A stretch of 64,000 nt of DNA from Coleofasciculaceae cyanobacterium (lineage in GTDB: Bacteria > Cyanobacteriota > Cyanobacteriia > Cyanobacteriales > Xenococcaceae), in the NCBI GenBank assembly GCA_036703275.1, contig DATNPK010000011.1:124001-188000 (forward strand), given 5' to 3'. The number at the start of each line of letters is the position of its first letter. Position 1 is the stretch's first letter. The translations under genes and the position numbers were made by a program. Below the pieces are notes generated by a model. The model had not been told where the DNA came from and ran no database searches. It was given only the letters and a program-made list of their open reading frames with translations. Shown piece after piece: positions 47,322-56,201 of this stretch.

Positions 47322-48431
47322 GTGGGATTTTCATTTGAATGTCAGGCAAGCTGTAGTCACACCAAGGCGCGGGCAGGAGTTTTTCATACTCCTCATGGAC
47401 TAGTAGAGACACCCAGGTTTATGCCCGTTGGCACTTTGGCAACCGTAAAAGGAATCATTCCGCAACAGTTAGAAGCAGCCAAGGCTCAAATGATTTTGGC
47501 AAATACTTATCATCTTCATTTACAGCCAGGGGAGGAGATAGTTAGGGAGGCTGGAGGACTACATAGTTTTATGGCTTGGGATCAGCCGATTTTGACGGAT
47601 TCAGGTGGATTTCAAGTTTTTAGTCTTAGCGAAATGCGCCAAATCTCAGAAGAGGGGGTGACATTCAAATCTCCCCGCGACGGTAGTATTATTAAGCTCA
47701 CTCCAGAGCGTTCGATTCAAATTCAAAATGCTTTGGGTGCAGACGTAATCATGGCATTTGATGAATGTCCTCCCGCCGACGCAACTAAAGAGCAGGTAGA
47801 AGCAGCTACCGATCGCAGCTATCGCTGGTTAAAAAGATGTGTTGAAACGCACCATAATACGAATAAACAGGCTTTGTTTGGTATCGTCCAGGGAGGAATA
47901 TATTTAGACCTAAGAAAAAGGGCTGTAGAGCAATTAGCGGCATTAAACTTACCTGGATATGCGATCGGTGGGGTAAGCGTCGGCGAAGATCCAGAATTGA
48001 TTAACGCTACGGTTAAATATACCGCTCCGTTATTACCTGCTGATAAACCCCGCTATCTAATGGGTGTAGGAACTTATCGAGAAATGGCACAGGCGATCGC
48101 CGCTGGCATAGATTTGTTTGATTGTGTGATTCCAACTCGTCTTGGTCGTCATGGTACGGCTTTAGTGCAGGGAAAACGCATGAATCTGAAAAATGCTCAG
48201 TATAAAAGAGACTATCAGCCTCTCGACGAAACCTGTGCTTGTTACGCTTGTCAAAATTTTAGTCGTGCCTATCTCAATCACATGGTGCGATCGCAGGAAA
48301 TGTTGGGCTATATTATGTTATCTCTACATAACATTACTGAATTAATTCGTTTTACTCAGCAAATCCGTGGCTCAATTTTACAGGGAACTTTTGTGACTGA
48401 GTTTGCTAATTGGCTCGACGATCGACTTTAG
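47322..48431 (+). CDS. tgt: tRNA-guanine transglycosylase
   Basis: 369 residues from GTG, with GAGG 13 bases upstream. The barrel has the TGT signatures GHSL-like [39 protein letters not shown] (catalytic Asp in FDECP), [19 protein letters not shown] and [20 protein letters not shown]. It ends in a CxCxxC-H zinc site ([17 protein letters not shown]). It inserts the queuosine precursor (preQ1) into anticodon position 34. Cyanobacterial tgt is often followed by psbK; here repeats and a decayed gene follow. Confidence 0.95.
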   Translation: MGFSFECQASCSHTKARAGVFHTPHGLVETPRFMPVGTLATVKGIIPQQLEAAKAQMILANTYHLHLQPGEEIVREAGGLHSFMAWDQPILTDSGGFQVFSLSEMRQISEEGVTFKSPRDGSIIKLTPERSIQIQNALGADVIMAFDECPPADATKEQVEAATDRSYRWLKRCVETHHNTNKQALFGIVQGGIYLDLRKRAVEQLAALNLPGYAIGGVSVGEDPELINATVKYTAPLLPADKPRYLMGVGTYREMAQAIAAGIDLFDCVIPTRLGRHGTALVQGKRMNLKNAQYKRDYQPLDETCACYACQNFSRAYLNHMVRSQEMLGYIMLSLHNITELIRFTQQIRGSILQGTFVTEFANWLDDRL

Positions 48432-48839
48432 TCAATTGATGATGATTATACCAATTCTCGCGCATTAGCTAGAGAGATATAGCCGTACCAAGTTAAGTTA
48501 GGACACATAGATTATCGGCTTCATTAGTAGCCCGTGTATGATTTGCGACGCGAAGCTATATGCCCTAAAGGACTAACTTCGTGTCGCGAAGCGGTATCCG
48601 TGATAGAGTCCTTTAGGGCAATCACGGATTCACGGATAAACCGCACTCCGCCCTTCGGTCTCGTAGCTTCTTGAAGCAGTCCTAAAGGATACACCTTCGG
48701 ATATCGCTATACTTGGGCTTTGCCCAAGACCGCCCTAAAGGATAAGCTTCGCGTCCGCTGCTCCGCTTATCCGTGCCGAGACTAGCTGAGTCCGAAAACT
48801 ATCGCTCAACCAAAACCCAAACCTTTACCGCCAGCAACT
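48432..48839. repeat. Repeat mosaic, partner of the 29.3-kb inverted repeat
   Basis: Mostly CCCTAAAGGA, GCGAAGC and CACGGAT words, with several hairpins. Bases 48687-48734 are a perfect 48-bp inverted match of 29271-29318. A direct relative of the 54.8-kb repeat lies at 48531-48560 (GCCCGTGTATGATTTGCG). No coding frame is seen before about 48790. Confidence 0.75.
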
Positions 48840-49227
48840 ATGCTACCAGATAATAACAGTAATTTTACTGGCAATATACAAAGCTATGTACTCAATCGTC
48901 AAGGCTTAGTCGATCGCTTATTGCTCGATAACGGCATTCAGGTGAAATTTGCGCCACACCTGAGCGATCGCCTGATAGCAATTGCTCAAATAGGTTCTCA
49001 AATAAGCGTACAGGGCAACCCTGGCGTGCCGACTAATGGCACATAAGTTAAGTTTCCCCCTCATATTGGCGATCGCATGGCATTCATGGCTCAAGATAAT
49101 GCAGAGATTGAAGTTGAAGGTTTAGGGATCGAGAACGACTAAGGCGACAGTTATTGAAGCATCTTTGCTGCGGGTGGATGGTCAGCCACTTGATTTGTTG
49201 AGCGAACGACCAAAAAAACCTATTTAA
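48840..49227 (+). pseudogene. Decayed two-repeat OB-like domain protein
   Basis: The first repeat reads GNIQSYVLNRQGLVDRLLLD and then NGIQVKFAPHLSDRLIAIA. It ends at an in-frame TAA (49044-49046). The same frame continues with VKFPPHIGDRMAFMAQDNAE and IEVEGLG, the matching end of a second repeat. TAA (one change from GAA) therefore appears to have replaced Glu in a TxVxFPPHxG motif. Further downstream, after another stop, a one-base shift gives TVIEASLLRVDGQPLDLLSE to a final TAA. Upstream residues AQPKPKPLPPA continue to 48790, so the 5' part may be lost in the repeat region. The family, recognised by its FPPHxxD motifs, is uncharacterised. Confidence 0.6.
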
Positions 49228-49301
49228 TCATGCTTTCAACGTCATTTTTTGGTCATCTTTAATTGAAACACTAATAGTGTAAAAATTATGGCAAAGATCA
49301 A

Positions 49302-49790
49302 ATGACTTCTACCCAGTTAAAATACGGTGTTGGTATTCTTCCCGATCGCCAAAAGCTGATAAAAGCCTGTCAAGAATTGCGTCAATATAATTTTTCTTTT
49401 AAAAATGTGGCTGCCATATCTGCAACAGAAGGTGCGCTCAAAGGTGCAGCAGCGGGTGGAACTACAGGAGGCTTGTTAGCATTTATTATCGGTTTGGGTG
49501 CGATCTTAATTCCTGGGATTGGCTTACCTCTGGCAGCCGAATCTTTATTCACAGTGTTGTTGGGAACTGGAGCTAGTTCTACTGTAGGCGGTTTTGTTGG
49601 CGGGATGCGAGGCTGGTTTTTGCCCGAAGAAGCTGCACGCATATATCGCGATCGCCTATTACAAGGTGATTATTTAGTTATTGTCAAAGGTAATGAAGCC
49701 GAACTAGCTCACGCTCGATTGCTACTTACTCATTGGGGAATTAAAGAGTGGCGCGTCTACGATGAATCTGAGCGTATGCTTAAAGCTTGA
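49302..49790 (+). CDS. Glycine-zipper membrane protein of the general-stress type
   Basis: 162 residues. The N-terminal ~40 residues (YGVGILPDRQKLIKACQELR) form a small domain. A Gly/Ala-rich double hydrophobic segment follows (GGTTGGLLAFIIGLGAILIP, then LLGTGASSTVGGFVGGMRGW). The C-terminal domain reads RDRLLQGDYLVIVKGNEAEL. The order resembles general stress protein 17M-like/heat-induced DUF proteins whose glycine zipper inserts in membranes. The cellular role is unknown. The gene lies upstream of the AI-2E paralogue on the same strand, with 120 bases between. Confidence 0.7.
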   Translation: MTSTQLKYGVGILPDRQKLIKACQELRQYNFSFKNVAAISATEGALKGAAAGGTTGGLLAFIIGLGAILIPGIGLPLAAESLFTVLLGTGASSTVGGFVGGMRGWFLPEEAARIYRDRLLQGDYLVIVKGNEAELAHARLLLTHWGIKEWRVYDESERMLKA

Positions 49791-49910
49791 TTTTCTGTTT
49801 CCAATTTAAGCAAAAGATTGCTATTTTCGGTAAAATTTATCATTTTTTGGTCATGTTTATTGCCGATACTAAACCAGAGACATAGCAATTTTTATATTTA
49901 GGCAAGAACC

Positions 49911-50951
49911 ATGAATCTAGGTCGATATATTGGCTTGTTGGCTTTAATTTTTTCCCTATATATTCTTTGGCAAATTCGACAATTATTGCTCTTAGTTTTT
50001 ACTGCTATAGTGTTGGCGACTGCTTTAAATCAATTAGTCAAACTATTACACAGATGGAAGCTAAAGCGTTCTTTAGCTATTTGGTTGAGCATCGGTACTT
50101 TACTCATAGTTTTGTCAGTTTTTTTGGTATTAATCGTACCGCCATTTATTCAACAGTTTGAAAGGCTACTAGAATTATTGCCGAGCAGCATAGTAGAAAT
50201 TGAAGAACTTTTATTAAGAATCAGCGGATTCTTACCAGAACAGCCTTGGTTAGATTTTACAGAAATTGATAACTTATTTCAACAAATTCAACCTTTAATC
50301 GATCGCTTTTTAGGCGAATCTTTAAAAATATTTTTTACTTCGATTAATACTATTTTGCAAGTAATCTTAGTATTAGTTTTAACTTTAATGTTGTTAAGCA
50401 ATCCTGCTCCTTATAAATACTTATTTGTCCGCTTATTTCCCTCATTTTATCGTCAGCGAGTCAGCGAAATTCTGGTACGTTGTGAAACAGCTTTAAGCAG
50501 TTGGACGACAGGAATTTTAATTGAAATGCTATTTATTACCGCTTTGAGTGGAATTGGTCTGTGGATCTTGCAAGTTCCTTTGGCATTGGCTCATGCGATT
50601 ATTGCTGGATTACTTAATTTTATTCCCAATGTTGGACCAACACTAAGCGTATTTTTACCTATGGCGATCGCTCTAATCGATGCTCCGTGGAAAGCAGGAG
50701 CAGTTCTTATTTTATATGTAATTATCCAGCAAATTGAGAGCTACTGGTTAACGCCGACAATTATGGCCAAACAAGTATCGCTGTTGCCAGCAATCACCCT
50801 AACCACTCAATTAATTTTTGCCAGTTTATTTGGCGCATTAGGGCTGTTAATCGCGTTACCTCTGACGATTGTAGTTGGGACTTGGATCGAAGAAGTATTG
50901 TTTAAAGATATTTTAGATAAATGGAAAAAAAGTCTCCAAACCAGAATTTAA
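49911..50951 (+). CDS. AI-2E family (PerM) membrane permease, second copy
   Basis: 346 residues. N-terminal helix GLLALIFSLYILWQIRQLLL parallels the copy at 8561-9613, and the same domain order is seen. Family motifs LLNFIPNVGPTLSVFLPMAI, ESYWLTPTIMAKQVSLLPAI and the final helix IALPLTIVVGTWIEEVLF are intact. The two proteins share clear blocks but differ throughout, so the duplication is old. The substrate is not indicated. It follows the glycine-zipper protein and may be cotranscribed. Confidence 0.9.
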   Translation: MNLGRYIGLLALIFSLYILWQIRQLLLLVFTAIVLATALNQLVKLLHRWKLKRSLAIWLSIGTLLIVLSVFLVLIVPPFIQQFERLLELLPSSIVEIEELLLRISGFLPEQPWLDFTEIDNLFQQIQPLIDRFLGESLKIFFTSINTILQVILVLVLTLMLLSNPAPYKYLFVRLFPSFYRQRVSEILVRCETALSSWTTGILIEMLFITALSGIGLWILQVPLALAHAIIAGLLNFIPNVGPTLSVFLPMAIALIDAPWKAGAVLILYVIIQQIESYWLTPTIMAKQVSLLPAITLTTQLIFASLFGALGLLIALPLTIVVGTWIEEVLFKDILDKWKKSLQTRI

Positions 50952-51184
50952 CCTCAATTCATCCCTGTCACATTTTAATCACATTAAAATTTTAAACTCA
51001 AAAGCATTAATGACTAGCAGTAAAATACTTCTGGGTTAACAATGGCGATCGGTAAATCTCAGCAAAACGTAAGCAAAATAACAGCAGCTAAATATCAAGT
51101 CTATTCAATCGCTTTTAAGTTTTTAATAATTACGCCGTCGACAATTTGACAATTTTAGGATGAATATCTTTGGAGATTAGTTAA

Positions 51185-53947
51185 ATGATAGCAAGGGAAA
51201 CAATAGAGTCTGAACAATGGCATAGTCACTCCGTGCAGGAGCTTAGCCGCTATTTAAAAACTAATTTAGCAACTGGCTTAACTTCAACCGAAGTCAGACA
51301 AAGACAAGAGCAATATGGTGCTAACAAACTTAAAAGCAAACCAAAAAAAAGTCCGATAATTAAATTTCTTCAACAATTTAATCAGCCGTTGCTTTATATA
51401 TTGCTGATTGCGGGTACAGTAAAAGCTTTTTTGGGGGAATGGGTCAATGCTTGGGTAATTTGGGCTGTAACTTTAATTAATGCCATTATTGGTTTTGTGC
51501 AAGAAGCCAAAGCCGAAAATGCGATCGCTGCTTTAGCTTCTGCCGTTCAAACCGAAACGACAATCCGTCGTAATGATAAAAAGGTGCGGGTTGATTCAAC
51601 CGAATTAGTTCCAGGAGATCTAGTGTTACTGGTTTCTGGGGATAAAGTCCCTGCCGATCTACGCTTGATTGAGGCTAAAAGTTTACAGATCAACGAGTCT
51701 GCATTGACTGGAGAATCGGTTGCCGTTGAGAAAAATATCCAGTCCCTTGAATCAAATACACCGTTAGCAGAACGCAACAATATGGCGTATGCAGGTAGCT
51801 TTGTTACCTTTGGACAGGGAACGGGAGTTGTGGTTGGGATTGGCGAAGCTACAGAAACGGGGCGAATTTCCCAGCTAATGCAACAACAAACCAATCTTAC
51901 TACCCCCTTAACCCGCAAGTTTGACAAATTCAGTCGCACTTTACTTTACGTAATTTTGACAGTGGCTGCCTTTACCTTCGCTGTCGGTTTAGGCTATGGC
52001 AATTCCTGGGTTTCCATGTTCGAGGCAGCAGTTGCTCTCACCGTCAGCGCGATTCCGGAAGGTTTGCCTGCTGTGGTTACGGTAACATTAGCTATTGGTG
52101 TTTCGCGAATGGCGCGCCGTCATGCCATTATTCGCAAACTACCTGCTGTAGAAACTTTGGGCAGTGCGACAGTTATTTGTTCCGACAAAACTGGCACGCT
52201 GACTGAAAACCAAATGACAGTCCAGGCTATCTATGCAGGAGGGGAGAGATATACCGTTAGTGGCACGGGTTATGCTCCTGAAGGCGAAATTGTAGTTGCA
52301 AAAACAGCAGAATCTTCAACTAAAGGTTCTGGTTTGAGTAACAAACATCTCAAACACAAGGTTGTTCTCTTGGAATGTCTCAGGGCGGGACTACTGTGTA
52401 GTGACTCTCATATAGAAGTGAAACAAGGAGAATGGGTTGTGTTGGGCGATCCGACTGAAGGAGCATTGATTGCTGCTGCTAATAAAGTGGGATTTACTCA
52501 AGCCGATTTAGCAGAAGCAATGCCCAGACTAGATGTAATTCCTTTTGAGTCCGAGTATCAATATATGGCAACTTTGCACGAGGCAGAAAATGACAGAGAC
52601 TCTTCATCAAGAATAATTTACGTCAAAGGTTCGGTTGAGGCAATTCTTTCTCGCTCCAAGCAAATATTAGACCTTGAAGGTAATCTCGAACCTATACAGT
52701 CACAAATAATCTCTAATGAAGCCGATCGCATGGCCGCCAAAGGATTGCGAGTCTTAGCCTTCGCCCAAAAATCCGTACCAGAAACACATGGTTCACTCCA
52801 GCACCAAGATATTGAAACAGAACTGGTATTTTTAGGATTACAGGGAGCGATTGACCCTCCCCGAAAAGAAGCGATTGAAGCGATAAGAGCCTGTCAATCG
52901 GCAGGAATTGAGGTCAAGATGATCACGGGCGATCATGCCGTTACTGCTAGTGCGATCGCTTCGAGCATGGGATTGCAGCATCAAGGCGGAGTTTTGGCAT
53001 TTACAGGGCGAGAACTCACTCAGATGAACGAACTTGAACTAACTAATGCCGTAACCGACGGAGTTGTGTTTGCTCGGGTTGCTCCCGAACAGAAGCTGCG
53101 CCTAGTCGAAACTCTGCAAGCTACAGGAAAAGTAGTAGCCATGACGGGGGATGGAGTTAATGATGCTCCCGCTCTCAAACAGGCAGACATTGGTATTGCT
53201 ATGGGTCAAGCGGGAACGGAAGTAGCTAAAGAGGCAGCCGACATGATTCTCACCAATGATAATTTTGCCTCAATTGAAGCCGCAGTCGAAGAAGGGCGTA
53301 CAGTCTATCGCAATTTACTCAAGGCGATCGCTTTTATCTTACCCGTCAACGGTGGCGAATCGATGACCATTGTAATTAGTGTCTTGCTAGCAAGGGCTTT
53401 ACCAATTTTATCCTTACAGGTCCTTTGGCTTAATATGATTAATTCCCTGGCTATGACCGTTCCTTTAGCCTTTGAGCCCAGATCGGCAAAAACAATGGAT
53501 CGACCCCCCCTCCCTGCCAACGAACCACTACTCGATCGCAAATTGTTGATGCGTATCTTGGTTATTTCTTTATTTAATTGGCTATTAATTTTTGGCGTAT
53601 TTGAATGGATTAATAGTACTACAGGTAATATCGACTTAGCTCGGACAATGGCAATTCAAGCTTTAGTAGCAGGAAGAATTTTTTATCTTTTAAGTATTAG
53701 TCAATTAGGAGCGGCTCTAGTTTCAATCATTCGAGGCAGGGTAGCAAAAATCACCGATACTCCTGCTATTGTTATCGGTATCGTCGGCACGATAGTTTTG
53801 CAGGTCATCTTCAGTCAATGGAGTTTGATGAATAGTTGGTTCTTGACTGCGCCACTTGAGGTAAATCAATGGCTAATTTGTTTTTTGCTTGGTTTGCCCA
53901 TAATTCCGATAGCAATATTGGTCAATCGTTTCGATCCTCTTGATTAA
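51185..53947 (+). CDS. P2A-type cation ATPase (SERCA/PMA-like, PacL-type)
   Basis: 920 residues. The N-terminal cytoplasmic cation ATPase N-domain (QELSRYLKTNLATGLTSTEV) is followed by the A domain with TGES. TM4 carries PEGLP (SAIPEGLPAVVTVTLA), the Ca2+-type signature rather than the CPC of heavy-metal pumps. The phosphorylation site is SDKTGTLTENQMTV (Asp ~334), the nucleotide site VKGSVEAIL, and the hinge TGDGVNDAPALKQADIGIAMG. Ten helices are expected. It is likely to export Ca2+ or another divalent cation from the cytoplasm. The start lies on its own promoter region, not in an operon. Confidence 0.92.
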   Translation: MIARETIESEQWHSHSVQELSRYLKTNLATGLTSTEVRQRQEQYGANKLKSKPKKSPIIKFLQQFNQPLLYILLIAGTVKAFLGEWVNAWVIWAVTLINAIIGFVQEAKAENAIAALASAVQTETTIRRNDKKVRVDSTELVPGDLVLLVSGDKVPADLRLIEAKSLQINESALTGESVAVEKNIQSLESNTPLAERNNMAYAGSFVTFGQGTGVVVGIGEATETGRISQLMQQQTNLTTPLTRKFDKFSRTLLYVILTVAAFTFAVGLGYGNSWVSMFEAAVALTVSAIPEGLPAVVTVTLAIGVSRMARRHAIIRKLPAVETLGSATVICSDKTGTLTENQMTVQAIYAGGERYTVSGTGYAPEGEIVVAKTAESSTKGSGLSNKHLKHKVVLLECLRAGLLCSDSHIEVKQGEWVVLGDPTEGALIAAANKVGFTQADLAEAMPRLDVIPFESEYQYMATLHEAENDRDSSSRIIYVKGSVEAILSRSKQILDLEGNLEPIQSQIISNEADRMAAKGLRVLAFAQKSVPETHGSLQHQDIETELVFLGLQGAIDPPRKEAIEAIRACQSAGIEVKMITGDHAVTASAIASSMGLQHQGGVLAFTGRELTQMNELELTNAVTDGVVFARVAPEQKLRLVETLQATGKVVAMTGDGVNDAPALKQADIGIAMGQAGTEVAKEAADMILTNDNFASIEAAVEEGRTVYRNLLKAIAFILPVNGGESMTIVISVLLARALPILSLQVLWLNMINSLAMTVPLAFEPRSAKTMDRPPLPANEPLLDRKLLMRILVISLFNWLLIFGVFEWINSTTGNIDLARTMAIQALVAGRIFYLLSISQLGAALVSIIRGRVAKITDTPAIVIGIVGTIVLQVIFSQWSLMNSWFLTAPLEVNQWLICFLLGLPIIPIAILVNRFDPLD

Positions 53948-54024
53948 TTTTTAGTAAGACAGTAAGACAGTCAATAGCCCAAAAATTGCTAAGTACCAAA
54001 TTAATTTCAGTGATTCCTTCAATA

Positions 54025-54040
54025 GCGATCGCCACTTAAA
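54025..54040. repeat. HIP1-extended 16-mer GCGATCGCCACTTAAA
   Basis: Third exact copy of the 16-mer that forms the inverted repeat at 15597-15612/15672-15687. It lies 88 bases before the secreted protein start. Confidence 0.5.
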
Positions 54041-54112
54041 GAGAATACGATGAAAAATAAAACTATAGCTATCTCACCATAAATGTTGCTCAATAAAAAG
54101 CCATCAGAGAAG

Positions 54113-54526
54113 ATGAATAAATATTTAACAACCGCCATTTCTCTCGTTGGCATGACCACTGGAATCTGGTTAACTTCAGAAAACGTGGCAAGAGCAGATC
54201 ACTCATTAGCAAGTGCCATGTCCGATTCTGAAACGATCGCGCAAGTAGTAACTCAGATTCAGTCCTCTAACGGTGTTGTTTGTGACACGGATAACTCGAA
54301 TCAAATCTATTACTATCCGTCTGAGCAAGGGGAATCAGGAAGTGCCTGGAAACAGATTGCCCTGTGCTTTCAAAACCAAGATTCTCTGGTGAAAGCACGA
54401 GAGTATTTCGTGAATGGCGGTTCTTTAGGTTTCTACGGTGCATCTGGTATTGTAGGCGTGCTGGTCGTTTCTTATACTTGGGATGATTATCGAGCGGGAA
54501 ACCTAATTTCTATTGAATATAAATGA
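54113..54526 (+). CDS. Secreted protein of unknown function
   Basis: About 137 residues from ATG at 54113, preceded by GAGAAG. An alternative ATG at 54083 would add ten residues before the signal. The N-terminus MNKYLTTAISLVGMTTGIWL is a Sec signal peptide with probable cleavage after ARA (VARA-DHSLA). The mature part has two cysteines (VVCDTDNSNQ and IALCFQNQ) that could form a disulfide, and acidic/aromatic segments (IYYYPSEQGESGSAWKQ). No known domain is recognised. The extracytoplasmic location is inferred from the signal peptide. Confidence 0.6.
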   Translation: MNKYLTTAISLVGMTTGIWLTSENVARADHSLASAMSDSETIAQVVTQIQSSNGVVCDTDNSNQIYYYPSEQGESGSAWKQIALCFQNQDSLVKAREYFVNGGSLGFYGASGIVGVLVVSYTWDDYRAGNLISIEYK

Positions 54527-54536
54527 TGCGGGTAAA

Positions 54537-54745
54537 GTAGTACCACGTCTAGGCTAAAATGCTGGGCTGATTCCCCCAAGGCGAGCGACCCACAGAGCCT
54601 ATCAGCCCCGTTCGCCGAAAGGCGTTTATCCTCATTGCGGTGGGTGCAAGGGCAAGAGTGCGGCTTGAGCGTGAATGCGCGAGAAAGGGGTTAGGGGCTG
54701 AAAATAATTTTAATACTTAATAATATTAGCCTAGACGCGCTCTTT
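54537..54745. mobile_element. MITE-like element with terminal inverted repeats
   Basis: Left end GTAGTACCACGTCTAGGCTAAAAT (from 54537) and right end TATTAGCCTAGACGCG (to ~54740) share the exact 12-bp inverted core CGTCTAGGCTAA (54546-54557)/TTAGCCTAGACG (54726-54737). The ~200-bp interior has no frame. Its right ~100 bp (GCAAGGGCAAGAGTGCGGCT onward) is related to 29358-29455. Short size with inverted ends indicates a non-autonomous transposon remnant. No target duplication was established. Confidence 0.65.
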
Positions 54746-54774
54746 TGGTTGGGTTTCACTATCGTTCTAACGCC

Positions 54775-54925
54775 ACTTGCAGAAGACGGAGGATACCTCC
54801 ACGACGCGAAGCTAGTCCTAAAGGATAAGCTTCGCAAATGCTAAAGCATACCGCTTCGAGACCGAAGGGAATCCTTTAGGGCAAATCATGCACGGGCAAC
54901 CCAGTGGCTCCCCAACCTACCAAGT
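54775..54925. repeat. Repeat mosaic with CCTAAAGGA/GCTTCG words
   Basis: Contains GACGCGAAGCTAGTCCTAAA, a hairpin with GGAATCCTTTAGGGCAAATC, and GCCCGTGCATGATTTGC in inverse orientation, related to 48531-48560. It ends with CTACCAAGTCTCTTATTACT, matching 29452-29471. Confidence 0.65.
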
Positions 54926-54955
54926 CTCTTATTACTTTTGAGAGATGGTATAATT

Positions 54956-55750
54956 TTAGACTGATATTTTATCTAAGTGCTGTAATTCCTCTAATACTCC
55001 CGACACAGATGCTCTTAACGCCTGATGCACTGCTTCCATTTTGGCTAAGTCTGGCTGGTGAGTCCATTCATTCATGAAAAACTTTTTGACTTCAATAGCT
55101 AATACGCAGGCAGAACGAGGAAAATTCGTGTGAATCCACTTACTAAAATGTCCTCCTTTAAACTTAACGTTTTCTCGAATATCTAACTGTCTACCTAGAA
55201 AATCAAAGCGTCTCATATCGTGGATAAATCGCTCGAGCACAGGTTGCCAATATTCTCGGTCAAGAGTTCCCGTTCCTAAATTGATCTCTGGATTGTGTAA
55301 TTCCTCAGCAGGAGAAGCGTGCATTCCCTGACGATAGTGGTTGTAGGTATGCAAATCGTAAACAACAAAGCGTCCGTAGCGTTGTTCCAATGTCCGACAA
55401 ATTTGACCAACTTTAGTATAGAAAGCATCATACTCCGCTAAAGTTCGTTCGATTAAATCCTGGGGCGGTTGTTCGTGCCAAACTTTGAAGCCCCAAGAAT
55501 CTTCGGGGTTGAGATAAATAGCTCGATCGCGGGGACGATTGAGATCGAGTTCAAAACGCGATCGCAAAACCACCAGCCTCGTTTGGGCAATGTTTGTCCA
55601 GGCAGCCGTAAAAGGATCTTCTTCCCGCTTGCGCTCGTCTGAGCTAATAGCCATCAGCTGTTTTACTTCCGAGCGTACATAATGACCGTCGTGAAGAGCT
55701 ACGGCAACCATTGGTTGGTGTCCCTCTGTTGATATCCAAAGCTGTGACAT
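54956..55750 (-). CDS. N-formylglutamate amidohydrolase family protein
   Basis: 264 residues. Family features are the opening MVAVALHDGHYVRSEVKQLM, FTAAWTNIAQTRLVVLRSRF followed by ELDLNRPRDRAIYL (the metal-proximal RxxxDLNRP motif), FVVYDLHTYNHYR and NVKFKGGHFSKWIHTNFP. The enzyme class cleaves N-formyl or related amides, or is annotated from its fold only. The protein should be cytoplasmic. It lies divergent to the GTPase operon, with 450 bases between, and is not linked to hut genes. Confidence 0.85.
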   Translation of the reverse strand: MSQLWISTEGHQPMVAVALHDGHYVRSEVKQLMAISSDERKREEDPFTAAWTNIAQTRLVVLRSRFELDLNRPRDRAIYLNPEDSWGFKVWHEQPPQDLIERTLAEYDAFYTKVGQICRTLEQRYGRFVVYDLHTYNHYRQGMHASPAEELHNPEINLGTGTLDREYWQPVLERFIHDMRRFDFLGRQLDIRENVKFKGGHFSKWIHTNFPRSACVLAIEVKKFFMNEWTHQPDLAKMEAVHQALRASVSGVLEELQHLDKISV

Positions 55751-56201
55751 ATCTTTCTCAATCTTTTTGTTGGTATGAATTTGTAGACAAACTAGTACTT
55801 TGTTATTAAATTACCCAGATAGTTAAAAAACATCTGTTAAATATAAACATTGACAGACTAAAAAATTTGTTAGACAGCAGACACAAAGCCATATTTAATT
55901 AACGTGATTGTTCAACGAGAAGTATTGACTCTTGAGACTCAATACTCGGTGCAACTGGGTTAGACTACGACAAGCAGATATAACAGATATTTCTCGCTCT
56001 CCCGAAGGGAGAGGGAACAGGTAATAGGTAATAGGCAAAAGTTTGGTTGTTGCCTCTTGTCTTGAATTACTTATGGCTAATTTGGGCAACAGTAGTTTTT
56101 AGTGCGTTGAACAGTATTGAGATCATAAGCGATCGCTCTGTGGTCATACCAGCGCAAACAAGCAGTTTAATCGAAAACCCTATATTACCAAATAGATAAC
56201 C
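55751..56201. other. Intergenic region with hairpin and heptamers
   Basis: Holds the promoters of two divergent units. A hairpin AGTATTGA...TCAATACT lies at 55921-55946 and GTAATAG heptamers at 56021-56034. No gene is recognised. Confidence 0.5.

Noticed and set aside
29155-54925. CRISPR array in the repeat mosaics
   Set aside because: Repeats differ in length, have no constant spacers and contain hairpins of CCTTTAGG type. No cas gene is present.
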